Shown: one piece after another, positions 16,113-24,556 of the stretch
How positions within the stretch are numbered: position 1 is the stretch's first letter
How the letters are laid out: each line of letters begins with the position of its first letter
Assembly: GCA_965652545.1 (NCBI GenBank)
Contig: CBFGWV010000022.1
Span: 1 to 35,466, forward strand
Length of the DNA: 35,466 nucleotides
Direction: 5' to 3'
Source of the DNA: CBFGWV01 sp965652545
GTDB taxonomy: Bacteria > Pseudomonadota > Gammaproteobacteria > Competibacterales > Competibacteraceae
Program-made: the position numbers and the translations under genes
The notes under the pieces: generated by a model
Seen by the model: only the letters and a program-made list of their open reading frames with translations
Database searches by the model: none
Told to the model about the DNA's origin: nothing

Positions 16113-17590
16113 GCCATCTGGTTTTCGGCCTGGTGACCGGAGCTGCACCCGGGCGGGCACCCGCGGACGACAAGCGCCGCGAGATGACCATCGCCTGGTC
16201 GCGCTATGGCTATCGTGGACCCATCATCGAAGGCGCCACCATCAATCTGGTGCTCAACACCGCACTGCTTCAGGGGCACGCCTTCTGCCTGGTGCAACGC
16301 GCCGGGCATGTCATCGACGAGACCTGGTACCCGCCGGGGTGGGGCCGTAAAGGCTTTCACGCCATCCTGAAGGAGCTCATTCGCGGGCCGGCATTCCTGG
16401 TGCGCGGGACTTGGCACATCAGTGACGGCGGCTACCCGGGGCTGCGTGACGATTGCCTGCTGGTCGACCTGCGTACCTACAAGGCGCTCGGACGCCCGGA
16501 TTTCGGCCACCGCGGCGAACAGCCGACCCGCCCTTTGGCCGTGCCGCAGATCTCGCCCGAGGCGTTTGCCCTGCTGCCTTCGTCCGAGCGCTACCAGGGT
16601 GTGCCCGCTATTGCCGGTTGGCGCTTCATCGCCCGCAGCCTGGAGCACGGGCTGGCGGTAAGGCGCTTCCCCGCGGCGTTCGATAACGCACGGCGGGACT
16701 TGGCGCACGATGCGGCTACGCCATCCGATGCCCTCGGCAACCTGCTGGCACGCCCGGTGTCCGAGTGGGCCGACGCCGACCTGCATCGCCTTAGCGCCCC
16801 GCAACGGGCGTTTCTCGATGGCATACGCCCACAACTGTGCGATGCCCGACGTGGCGTGTTCCTGTGGAACATCGAGCCGTACGACGATATCGAAACAGCG
16901 GTGGATCGCACGCCACCGGATGCGGTTGTCGCGGTGGCCGCGGGGTTCAAGCCCAACCGAATCCTGCACGGGCAGGGCTTCACCGATTCCACCGAGGTGC
17001 ATTTCGTCGACTACAGCGAGCAGGCCCTGCGGGTACGCCAATGCCTGGTCGAGGAATGGGACGGCGAAGACTTCCCCACGTTTTTGCATTACCTCTTCCG
17101 GCGCTTTCCGCATCCGCAAACCTTTTACCAGCTATGGGCGGGCGTGACGCCGGAATCGCTCGACTGGGACGATGTGGCCACCTTTTGGCAACTCGAGCTC
17201 AAGCGCTGGGGCGGAGCGACAGCGTTCAAAATGCACTGGCAGAAGTACCGCACCCTGCCGCACAAATACACCGTCTGCAATCTATTGACCGAGGGCTCTG
17301 GATTTGCCGCGCAATTGCGGCATTACCAACAGCCGTACCTGTGGTGGAGCAATGCATTTTTCACTGTTCACAGCAATTGGTTTTACACGACTGCACAGCG
17401 CAAGCGCTTTTACGAGCAGTGGATACGCGCACTGACCGAGGCTAACCCGCGCTGCATCGTCAATGGCGCGGACTACAACAACCAAGCCGTCAACGGCGTG
17501 CGGGCGGCGGACTATTGCCATGCATATTTCGCCCAACCGTGCGACGAACTGACACCCAAGCAGATCAACCGCGTGCAATTGCGTTTTTGA
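16109..17590 (+). CDS. Unrecognised protein of the biosynthetic operon
   Basis: 493 aa, starting on the ATGA overlap with the cyclohydrolase gene. I do not recognise a named domain. Residues ~1-130 form a mixed region with a WYPPGWGRKGFH stretch. A middle segment (~250-300) looks Rossmann-like: a hydrophobic strand VVAVAAGF, then VHFVDYSEQALRVR with an acidic residue at the end of a strand as in nucleotide- or SAM-binding folds. The C-terminal ~190 residues are rich in aromatic residues (Trp, Tyr, His), for example KMHWQKYRTLPHKYTVCNLL and YLWWSNAFFTVHSNWFYT, and end with a conserved-looking NGADYNNQAVNG. A methyltransferase-like role is possible, but no classical SAM motif is clear. No signal or membrane segment. 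Confidence 0.8.
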   Translation: MSHLVFGLVTGAAPGRAPADDKRREMTIAWSRYGYRGPIIEGATINLVLNTALLQGHAFCLVQRAGHVIDETWYPPGWGRKGFHAILKELIRGPAFLVRGTWHISDGGYPGLRDDCLLVDLRTYKALGRPDFGHRGEQPTRPLAVPQISPEAFALLPSSERYQGVPAIAGWRFIARSLEHGLAVRRFPAAFDNARRDLAHDAATPSDALGNLLARPVSEWADADLHRLSAPQRAFLDGIRPQLCDARRGVFLWNIEPYDDIETAVDRTPPDAVVAVAAGFKPNRILHGQGFTDSTEVHFVDYSEQALRVRQCLVEEWDGEDFPTFLHYLFRRFPHPQTFYQLWAGVTPESLDWDDVATFWQLELKRWGGATAFKMHWQKYRTLPHKYTVCNLLTEGSGFAAQLRHYQQPYLWWSNAFFTVHSNWFYTTAQRKRFYEQWIRALTEANPRCIVNGADYNNQAVNGVRAADYCHAYFAQPCDELTPKQINRVQLRF

Positions 17591-17611
17591 GGCGAACAGG
17601 GAGTAGCCGGC

Positions 17612-19450
17612 ATGAGTGAATCGTTTGTCTGTCATCGTGGCCCTGTGACCTGCGCCTGCGAGATTCCCCATTCGCGGTCCATCATCACCTCGGGCTATGA
17701 CGGTGCCGTCGCGTTGTTCGACGCTTTCGCCGCCGACGGCCGCCAGGTGCGTCTGCTGGGCTATCACCGTCACCTGGTCAACCGTATATCGGTCAATGCC
17801 GCCGGCACCCTGGCCGCCTCCTCGTCATCGGATTTCACCATTTACCTGTGGGATCTGGCCCGGGGCAGCGTACTGCGCGTGCTGCAGGGGCACGACGACG
17901 ATGTCGAGGACTTCGTCTTCATCAGCGATACCTTGGGCGCCTCGGTCTCGCGCGACTGGCGGGTAATCCTCTGGGACCTCGCCAGCGGCGCCATCGTGCG
18001 TGTCCTGCACGGACACCAGAAGGATGTGCTGTCGGTGTCCTGTTTCGAGGGCCGGTTGTTCACCGCTGGCGACGACATGACCTTGCGCAGCTGGGACATC
18101 GACAGCGGGCGGCAGTTGAGCCAGTTCGGCCCCTTCGACACCGAGACGGACAGTTGCGCGGTGGACGCGGTCAACCGCCGTGTCATCCTCGGTGGCGACG
18201 ACGGTCACATCCGTGTGTTCGACATCGACCAGGGCGAACCGCTGGCCGACATTGCCGCCCACCGCTCCGGCATCAAGAAAGTGGCCGCCTCCCCGCTGAC
18301 CGGCGACATCCTGTCGGCGGCCTACGACCAGCGCATCCGCGTGTGGGATGCGCACACCCTCCGGCTCAAGCGCAACCTGCGGCCGCGGCCGGGGCTGTGG
18401 GAGCGTTCGTTCAACTGGTCGCCCGACGGCGAGCGGATCGTAGCCGGCACCTTCGACGGTACCGTGGTCGTGTGGTCATCCGCCACGGGCGAATGCCTGC
18501 GCGAGATCGGTGGCGGTGACGCGGCCGGCAACGCCTGCTTCAACGAGCTGGCCAGTGCCTCGGGCGATCGCATCGTCACCGTCAGCGACGATGGCTTCGT
18601 CCGTCTCGGTTCGCTGGGGCGGGAGCAAGCCACCTGGCAGCAGAAAACCCGCCCGGGCTCGGGACGGGTGCTGATGAACGCCATCACCTACGACGTCGGC
18701 CAGGACCGGGTCATCGCCGGCGCCCACGATCAGAAGCTGCACATCTTCCGCACCCAGCACGAGCAATTGGTGCACGAGGCGGAGATCAGCCTTGATGAGG
18801 GACCGATCAACTCAATACGCATCGCCGCCATCGACGGCTATGCCGGTCATCTGTTCGTTGCCTGCTACAGCGGTGTCATCGCCCACCTCGACCCCCACGG
18901 CCGTTTGATCGGCAAGTGCCCAATCCACCACAACGCGGTAAAGGCCTTGCGCCTGCACCCCGACCGGCCGCTGGGCGTCAGTTGCAGCGCCGACGGGGCA
19001 CTGGTGTCCTGGGGGTTCGACGGTAAGCGGGTGCGCGAGTACATCGGCCACACCGCCATCGTCGACGATGTCGACATCGACCCCGGCGGGCGGTTGATCG
19101 CCAGCGTGGGCCGCGATTTCGTGCTCAAGGTACACGAACTGGACAGCGGCGCCCTGGCCCACAGCATCCACCTGGGACGGCGTTCGCCCAAGAGCCTGTG
19201 CTTTCTGGAGTCGGACCTGGTGATCGTGACCAACTACTGGGGCGAGCTCATTCGGGTCGATCTCGCCGACGGGCGGATCCTGCGCTCCACCGTGGCCGGC
19301 AACGGCATCAGTTCCATCGTGCGGCTGGAGGACGACCTGGCCGCGGCCTCTTACGACGGGGCGGTCTACCGGGTGGAGAAACACGGCTTGACGGTGCTCA
19401 ACTGCCTGCGGGAGATGATCCAGCAGGTGCAAGCACCGGTGTTCGCGTGA
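17612..19450 (+). CDS. WD40-repeat protein (probably two beta-propellers)
   Basis: 612 aa with GGGAG eight bases before the ATG. Nearly the whole chain is WD40 repeats of ~40 residues; clear blade ends include TIYLWDLARG, VILWDLASGA, TLRSWDIDSGR, HIRVFDIDQGE, RIRVWDAHTL, TVVVWSSATGE and later ones such as ALVSWGFDGK, and GH dipeptides occur at the expected places (LQGHDDDV, LHGHQKDV, YIGHTAIV). About 13-14 blades would give two propellers. There is no kinase, protease or other fused domain and no signal peptide. WD40 proteins usually scaffold complexes; here it may gather the enzymes of the operon or bind the product. It lies 21 bases after the previous gene and 1 base before the sulfotransferase. 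Confidence 0.92.
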   Translation: MSESFVCHRGPVTCACEIPHSRSIITSGYDGAVALFDAFAADGRQVRLLGYHRHLVNRISVNAAGTLAASSSSDFTIYLWDLARGSVLRVLQGHDDDVEDFVFISDTLGASVSRDWRVILWDLASGAIVRVLHGHQKDVLSVSCFEGRLFTAGDDMTLRSWDIDSGRQLSQFGPFDTETDSCAVDAVNRRVILGGDDGHIRVFDIDQGEPLADIAAHRSGIKKVAASPLTGDILSAAYDQRIRVWDAHTLRLKRNLRPRPGLWERSFNWSPDGERIVAGTFDGTVVVWSSATGECLREIGGGDAAGNACFNELASASGDRIVTVSDDGFVRLGSLGREQATWQQKTRPGSGRVLMNAITYDVGQDRVIAGAHDQKLHIFRTQHEQLVHEAEISLDEGPINSIRIAAIDGYAGHLFVACYSGVIAHLDPHGRLIGKCPIHHNAVKALRLHPDRPLGVSCSADGALVSWGFDGKRVREYIGHTAIVDDVDIDPGGRLIASVGRDFVLKVHELDSGALAHSIHLGRRSPKSLCFLESDLVIVTNYWGELIRVDLADGRILRSTVAGNGISSIVRLEDDLAAASYDGAVYRVEKHGLTVLNCLREMIQQVQAPVFA

Positions 19451-19451
19451 C

Positions 19452-20186
19452 ATGCGCCGCGACGCCGGGCGCTTCGTGGTGCTGGCCGCGCCCAGGAGCG
19501 GCAGCAACATGTTGTGCACCCTGCTGGGCACCCACCCGGATATCGTCTGCCACCACGAGTTGTACAACCCCGCGGGCAGTTTCTATGCGCTGGACTACCG
19601 CGACAGCGAGTTCTCGCTCGGCAGCCAGGCATTTCGCGACGCCCGTCCGCTGGCCTTCCTGCGTCGGCTGTGGACGGCCCATCCCGATGCCGCCTGCGTG
19701 GGGTTCAAGATGACCCATTACCAGCGACCAGCGGTCTTTCAGCACCTGCTGGACGATGCGGGGGTGAAGAAGATCGTACTCAAGCGGCGCAACCCGGTGC
19801 GCTGCCATGTCTCGCGGCTGATCGCCCAGCGGCGCAACCTGTGGGAACTCTACGACGGTCGCAGCCTGGACCCAGTCCAGGTTGAGGTCGACCCCGACGA
19901 GTTGGAGGCCGATATCGCCTTCAATCGAGCGTATTACGCCGGGATCCACGCTCGATTGACCGCCACCGGGCAGACCTATTGCCCGGTTGTCTACGAGACC
20001 CTGGAATCGCCCGACACCCATGCGCACCTGCTCGATTTTCTCGAACAGCCGCACCGGCCGTTACGGGCCGGAAGCACCCGCCAGAACCCGCAACCGCTAC
20101 GGCAGTTGATCGGCAACTTCACGCAGCTCGTGACTCATTTCAACCATAACGACGATTTGCGCGTGGCACTCACTTCAGAGCCATGA
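19452..20186 (+). CDS. PAPS-dependent sulfotransferase family protein
   Basis: 244 aa; the ATG follows the WD40 stop by a single base, so translation is coupled. The N-terminal FVVLAAPRSGSNML (~8-21) is the PAPS 5'-phosphosulfate loop (PRSGSxxL), and KIVLKRRNPVRCHVSRLIA (~107-125) carries the Arg...Ser pair that holds the 3'-phosphate. HHELYNP (~34-40) could contain an active-site His/Glu. It resembles Stf0-type bacterial sulfotransferases, which put sulfate on sugars or lipids. With a glycosyltransferase in the same operon, a sulfated sugar on the product is a reasonable guess (inference). Cytoplasmic. Confidence 0.87.
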   Translation: MRRDAGRFVVLAAPRSGSNMLCTLLGTHPDIVCHHELYNPAGSFYALDYRDSEFSLGSQAFRDARPLAFLRRLWTAHPDAACVGFKMTHYQRPAVFQHLLDDAGVKKIVLKRRNPVRCHVSRLIAQRRNLWELYDGRSLDPVQVEVDPDELEADIAFNRAYYAGIHARLTATGQTYCPVVYETLESPDTHAHLLDFLEQPHRPLRAGSTRQNPQPLRQLIGNFTQLVTHFNHNDDLRVALTSEP

Positions 20187-20213
20187 CACATGGCATTTGC
20201 AACGGAGAGCAGC

Positions 20214-21977
20214 ATGACACCACTGAAAACACACTACACGGCCTCGCCTACGCGTATGCTCGCCATGGCCATTGCCGCGGCCCTGATCGGCACCACTGCG
20301 CAGGCGGCGTCCGACTTCCCCGGGGGGGAGCCGATTACCCTGGATGATTTGACCGCCACACCGCCAGTGCTGCCTGCCGCGCCACCGGCTTACGATGCAC
20401 AGAATGACTCACCCAATCACGAGGAATTTGCGCGCTTCGCCTGGCGAGAGTTTATCTACTTCAACAGCCCGGCCGAGCCGGTTCCCAATGCGGAGCCCGG
20501 GCAGACTACGGTCGTCCGCGGCGTGGTCGACCCGAATGGCAATTTCGTCACCTCCGGCGCCCCATCGTTTTATGCCGACGGCAAGAGCTCGACCGACAAT
20601 TTCAGCAAGAACATCCTGGTATGGGAGAGCTTTGCGCACCGTTCGGAACTGTTCCCCAAAGAGAGCACGCCCACTGGAGACTTCCAGTCACTGGCACCGG
20701 AATACGTGTTCACCAACCTGACCGTACCGTCCACCCAAGCGCGGTTCAACAACCTGGATGAAAACTCTCAGATCGGGCAGAACAAGATTTTCTTCCCCGC
20801 CAACGGCAGCACACCGTCGACCAATCCGTACGATGATTACGAAATCCTTTTCGAGGCCAAGGTCAACCAAGTCGAATACGACTATGTGAAGTCCCTGAAC
20901 GGAAAGGCGCCGGACTTTTTCAACCTCCCGCCCAACGGTACCGATAACGACGAGACGATCGAGATAAAAGCCGCCTGGCGTGTCATGACCCAGGATTTGA
21001 TCGACTCGGGCCGCTACCACACCGCTGAGGCCTTGTACTACACCGAAACGCAAAATGGCGTGCAGGCCAATGTCGGAACGTTCGGCTTAGTCGGGCTGCA
21101 CATCATTCGCAAGATGGCGAATTACGAGGCCTTCGTATACGCCACCTTCGAGCATGTGGACAACCTGAAAACGCCCTCCGGCGCCGACAGTGGTCTGTAT
21201 TTCATCACCTTGTACGAGGAGATGGATTACCTGGGCACCGCAGGCCCGACACCCAGCGCAATCATCAACAACGGGGTCAACCATATCCTGGTGGCCTTAC
21301 CCACGCAGGGCGATGTGGTCGCGGCCAATGGTTACCCGTTCATCCCCGGGACCTACGAGTTGCCCGCGGGCACGGCCGGCCCGATCAAGGTGGTGGTGCC
21401 GCCGACGCTCACCAAGGCGGTCGCGGATGTGAACACCGAGGTGAAGAACCTGATGGCCGGGTCACCGCAGTTCAAGGACTCGGTATGGCAGTACTACACG
21501 CTGGCGGGCGTTCTGCCACTGCCGGTGGATGAGGACACCTCGATCACCGGGCCGAACAACCCGCTGACGCAGGACTACTTCCTGGCCAACAATGTGATCG
21601 AGAGCAGCCAGCCGGGTATCCAACTGTTCAAGGGCGGCGCACCCGGCCCGGTGCCTGAAGGCTCGAGCTGCAACCCCAACGGGAACAACCCACCTGAGGA
21701 TGTCCAGTGTTTTCCCAACCCACGCTCGGGCACCGCGGCACTGAACATCCAGAACGTCCCGGGGCTGGGCAGCGAGTATAACGAGGTGGTGATGGGCGGT
21801 TGCATGGGCTGCCACGGGCAGTCCAAATACACCAATGCCGACAGCACGGTGACCAGCATCTTCAGCTTCCTGATCAACACTGACAACCTCAACGGCACCG
21901 GCGGGTTCGAAGCCGATGCGCTGAACGAAGCCGACAGTGAACTGGCGACCAAGGCCTTGCTCTATATGGCCCCGTAA
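20214..21977 (+). CDS. Exported protein with a single c-type haem motif
   Basis: 587 aa from the ATG at 20214, chosen because GGAGA lies 6 bases upstream and it gives a clean Sec signal peptide (hydrophobic LAMAIAAALIGTTAQA, cleavage near residue 31). The mature part is low in cysteine and rich in Asn, Pro and Thr; an early FAWREFIYFNSPAEP block resembles a group of uncharacterised periplasmic proteins. The haem site CMGCH begins at residue ~530, near the C-terminus, with no further CxxCH. It is a probable periplasmic mono-haem protein; reaction unknown. It lies 27 bases after the sulfotransferase and before a strong terminator, so it is probably the last operon gene, although it may have its own promoter. 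Confidence 0.8.
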   Translation: MTPLKTHYTASPTRMLAMAIAAALIGTTAQAASDFPGGEPITLDDLTATPPVLPAAPPAYDAQNDSPNHEEFARFAWREFIYFNSPAEPVPNAEPGQTTVVRGVVDPNGNFVTSGAPSFYADGKSSTDNFSKNILVWESFAHRSELFPKESTPTGDFQSLAPEYVFTNLTVPSTQARFNNLDENSQIGQNKIFFPANGSTPSTNPYDDYEILFEAKVNQVEYDYVKSLNGKAPDFFNLPPNGTDNDETIEIKAAWRVMTQDLIDSGRYHTAEALYYTETQNGVQANVGTFGLVGLHIIRKMANYEAFVYATFEHVDNLKTPSGADSGLYFITLYEEMDYLGTAGPTPSAIINNGVNHILVALPTQGDVVAANGYPFIPGTYELPAGTAGPIKVVVPPTLTKAVADVNTEVKNLMAGSPQFKDSVWQYYTLAGVLPLPVDEDTSITGPNNPLTQDYFLANNVIESSQPGIQLFKGGAPGPVPEGSSCNPNGNNPPEDVQCFPNPRSGTAALNIQNVPGLGSEYNEVVMGGCMGCHGQSKYTNADSTVTSIFSFLINTDNLNGTGGFEADALNEADSELATKALLYMAP

Positions 21978-21990
21978 ACCATCAAAATGC

Positions 21991-22020
21991 AAAACGGCCC
22001 GGTCTTCACCGGGCCGTTTT
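21991..22020. terminator. Bidirectional intrinsic terminator
   Basis: A perfect 13-bp stem (21991-22003 with 22008-22020) with a CTTC loop, AAAA at the left foot and TTTT at the right foot. It serves the plus-strand operon and the convergent minus-strand lectin-like gene. Confidence 0.95.
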
Positions 22021-22037
22021 GTGGGGCATCGAGGCTA

Positions 22038-22457
22038 TCAGCCTTCGTACTGGTACCACTGTATGGTGAAGCTGGTGTCGTTGTAGTCGGTGCCGCCTTG
22101 ATCTTCCGTGACGAACAAGGTGCCGCCACCGTAGATGATGCCATTGATGAAGAACTGATTTGGATTTGCCGCGGACACGAGGGAGGTTTGTGACCCACTG
22201 TTCTTGAATTGAATCTGCAAACCGTCCTGCATATAGAATTTCCCGGACCCGTTGTCGAAAAAGCCCACGCTCGTGCCGACACCGGAGATCGGGAACGTGG
22301 CCGTCTGTCCGCTCAACGTGGTAAACGAGATCGGGTTTCCGGAGGCATTGATGATTTGCACGTACTGAGTGTTTGCGGCCTGATGCAAAGCGGTGAATGT
22401 CACCAACTTGCCAGTAGGGATGAATGCGAGCGATTGCGGTGCTGACCAATTGGACAT
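22038..22457 (-). CDS. Small calcium-dependent lectin-like protein (LecB-like)
   Basis: 139 aa from the ATG at 22457 (AAAGGA seven bases upstream); an in-frame ATG six codons earlier lacks a ribosome site. No signal peptide. The chain is predicted all-beta. Its last 30 residues resemble Pseudomonas LecB (PA-IIL): TEDQGGTDYNDTSFTIQW matches the calcium loop ...EDGTDNDYND... and, as in LecB, the protein ends in Gly, whose carboxylate binds calcium in the neighbouring subunit. One calcium-ligand Asp of LecB appears replaced by Gly. The N-terminal half is longer than LecB, so a related Ca-binding beta-sandwich is also possible. Single-gene transcript ending at the shared terminator. Confidence 0.55.
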   Translation of the reverse strand: MSNWSAPQSLAFIPTGKLVTFTALHQAANTQYVQIINASGNPISFTTLSGQTATFPISGVGTSVGFFDNGSGKFYMQDGLQIQFKNSGSQTSLVSAANPNQFFINGIIYGGGTLFVTEDQGGTDYNDTSFTIQWYQYEG

Positions 22458-22605
22458 GCTACATTCCTTTGTCAAAGGTAAATGCCAAATACTTCACGAA
22501 ATATCGATGCAATACCGGAGTTTTGACATCCGATTTCTGGCATTCGACGTTGCTAGGTTTAGCGCCCCGTCAGACCAAATGCAAGTCGCGAAACCAAAAT
22601 GGATA

Positions 22606-22697
22606 TGTAGGATGGGTTGAGCGTAAGCGATACCCATCAGCGAGGCTTCGGTAGACCTCTGCATGATGGGTATCGCTTACGCTCAACCCATCCTACA
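22606..22697. repeat. Perfect 34-bp inverted repeat with 24-bp centre
   Basis: 22606-22639 and 22664-22697 are exact reverse complements (arms begin TGTAGGATGGGTTGAGCG). The 'GTAGGATGGGTTGAGC...' style is familiar as a dispersed intergenic element in purple sulfur bacteria and other gammaproteobacteria (from memory, not searched). It lies between the divergent/tandem ends of the lectin-like gene and argR; no gene is present in 22458-22734. It may be a MITE-like element or a transcript stabiliser. Confidence 0.9.
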
Positions 22698-22734
22698 TTG
22701 ATTTTATTGGTAGACGGTCTGAATGATATTGACG

Positions 22735-23730
22735 CTACGGACATCCGCCCTCATGCCCCAATACTGCCCGTCGACGGTCTTCCCGCGGTGTAATGCCAAA
22801 ATGATTGCGGTACGCACTGGAGAAATGCGGACCGGAAGAGAATCCACAAGACAAGCCGATCTGGATGATCGACTCGTTGCTCTCGCGCAGCTTTTGCCGT
22901 GCGCGGTTCAGACGCAGTTCCAGATAGAACTGCGAGGGCACTTTGTCGAGGTGCTGCTTGAACAACCGCTCCAACTGCCGCCGAGAGACGGCCACCCGCT
23001 CGGCGATGGTGTCGGTGGTCAGCGGCTCTTCCAGGTTGGCCTCCATCAACTGTACGGCCCGCACCAGCTTGGGCTGGGCGGCACCCAGCTGGCTGCGCAG
23101 CGGAATACGCTGATGTTCACCCGGGCCGCGCACACGGTCCAGGACCAAGGCCTCGGCCACGCGGGCGGCGAGCTCGGCGCCGGCGCGCTCGGCCAATAGA
23201 TGCAAGGCCAGGTCAGCCACCGCCGCTCCGCCGCCGCAGGTCGCCAACCGCTTGTCGCGCAGGTAGAGGTCGGTGCACACGGCAAGCTGCGGGAACATCG
23301 TCTTGAACGCGGCCTGCAAGCGCCAGGGCACGGTGACCTTGTGGCCGGCGAGGACGCCGGCTTGCGCCAGCCAGAACACCGCCGGCCCTACCCCCACCAC
23401 CATGCGCCGTCGGTCGATACCCTGGCGCAGCGGGTTGATCGTGCCGATCGCCACCGATCGCGCCGCGGGCGGACTGCCGGCAAACACCCATAGCAGATCG
23501 CCCTCGGCGGTGGGTTCGAAGCAACCGTCCACCGGCACACTCAGGCCACCGGCATCGGGGACCGTCTCCCCAGCGATGGAGACGCGGCGAATCGAATACA
23601 GCGGCGGATCGGTGGCACTGTTGGCCTCGCGCAGGATGTCCAACAGCAAGGCCAGTTCGGTGAGCACGAACCCCGGCAGCAGCAGCACCTCCAGCCGTTG
23701 CCGGACAATGGCGCGCTCATCGCCGATCAT
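22735..23730 (-). CDS. argR: ArgR-type AraC-family regulator (GlxA subfamily)
   Basis: 331 aa. The N-terminal ~190 residues form a DJ-1/PfpI-like domain (starts VLLLPGFVLTELALLLDIL; the 'CGGGAAVADLALHLL' helix is typical of GATase-1-like regulators), and ~230-320 are an AraC double HTH (VSRRQLERLFKQHL, and IGLSCGFSSGPHFSSAYRNHFG). It is the last gene of the minus-strand operon, 5 bases after the transporter ATPase, in the same place as ArgR, the arginine-responsive activator at the end of aotJQMOP in Pseudomonas. It probably senses arginine and activates this operon and arginine catabolism. Confidence 0.85.
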   Translation of the reverse strand: MIGDERAIVRQRLEVLLLPGFVLTELALLLDILREANSATDPPLYSIRRVSIAGETVPDAGGLSVPVDGCFEPTAEGDLLWVFAGSPPAARSVAIGTINPLRQGIDRRRMVVGVGPAVFWLAQAGVLAGHKVTVPWRLQAAFKTMFPQLAVCTDLYLRDKRLATCGGGAAVADLALHLLAERAGAELAARVAEALVLDRVRGPGEHQRIPLRSQLGAAQPKLVRAVQLMEANLEEPLTTDTIAERVAVSRRQLERLFKQHLDKVPSQFYLELRLNRARQKLRESNESIIQIGLSCGFSSGPHFSSAYRNHFGITPREDRRRAVLGHEGGCP

Positions 23731-23735
23731 GCCGG

Positions 23736-24533
23736 CTATTTGAGGCTGCCGGCGAGAAACTGGGCCAGCCGTTGCGAGCGTGGCCTGGTCAGCACCTCGC
23801 GCGGGTCGCCCGACTCCTCGACGCGCCCCTGGTGCAGGAACATCACCTGATTGGACACCTCGCGGGCAAACCCCATTTCGTGGGTGACCACGACCATGGT
23901 GCGCCCCTCGTCAGCCAATGTCCGCATGACCTTGAGCACCTCGCCCACCAGTTCCGGGTCCAGCGCCGACGTCGGCTCATCGAACAGCAACACCGCAGGC
24001 TCCATGGCCAAGGCGCGGGCGATGGCCACACGCTGCTGCTGGCCACCGGAGAGGTGGGCCGGGTAGGCGTTCTCCACCCGCGGGTCCAGCCCGACCTTGG
24101 CCAGATACGCCCGGCCGCGCTCCAACGCCTGTGTGCGGGCGACGCCCAGCACCTGCACCGGCGGACGGGTGACGTTCTCCAACACGGTCATGTGCGACCA
24201 CAGGTTGAAGCTCTGGAACACCATGCCCAGCCGCGTGCGGATGCGCTGCAACTGGCGACGGTCGGCCGCGTACAAGTCGCCGTCACGCCCGGCCAGCAGG
24301 GCAAGACGCTCGCCGGCCACGCGGATCTCACCGGCGCTGGGCTGCTCCAGCAGGTTCATACAGCGCAGGAAGGTACTCTTGCCTGAGCCGGAGGAGCCGA
24401 TGATGCTGATCACATCGCCCGCATGGGCCGTCAGCGACACGCCTTTGAGCACCTCGTGGCTGCCAAAGCGTTTGTGGATATCCAGCGCCTCCAGCCGGGG
24501 CGATGTGTCGGTCAGCGGCGCTTGTGCGCTCAT
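23736..24533 (-). CDS. aotP: Arginine/ornithine ABC transporter ATPase
   Basis: 265 aa. The ATG at 24533 follows GGAGACC; the frame also opens at a TTG three codons earlier, less likely. Walker A GSSGSGKST (~47-55), Q-loop FQSFNLW, signature LSGGQQQR, Walker B LLFDEPTSALDP and the switch His in VVVTHEMGFA are all intact, so it is an active ABC ATPase of the polar amino-acid (HisP/ArtP/AotP) type. It energises the two permeases upstream in the operon. Followed 5 bases later by argR. Confidence 0.93.
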   Translation of the reverse strand: MSAQAPLTDTSPRLEALDIHKRFGSHEVLKGVSLTAHAGDVISIIGSSGSGKSTFLRCMNLLEQPSAGEIRVAGERLALLAGRDGDLYAADRRQLQRIRTRLGMVFQSFNLWSHMTVLENVTRPPVQVLGVARTQALERGRAYLAKVGLDPRVENAYPAHLSGGQQQRVAIARALAMEPAVLLFDEPTSALDPELVGEVLKVMRTLADEGRTMVVVTHEMGFAREVSNQVMFLHQGRVEESGDPREVLTRPRSQRLAQFLAGSLK

Positions 24534-24556
24534 GGTCTCCAATCCTTACGCGTTAT

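Noticed and set aside
16052..17119. Open frame of 355 codons on the minus strand
   Set aside because: Antisense to the 493-aa operon gene, which is supported by ATGA coupling and codon usage; no ribosome site or recognisable domain.
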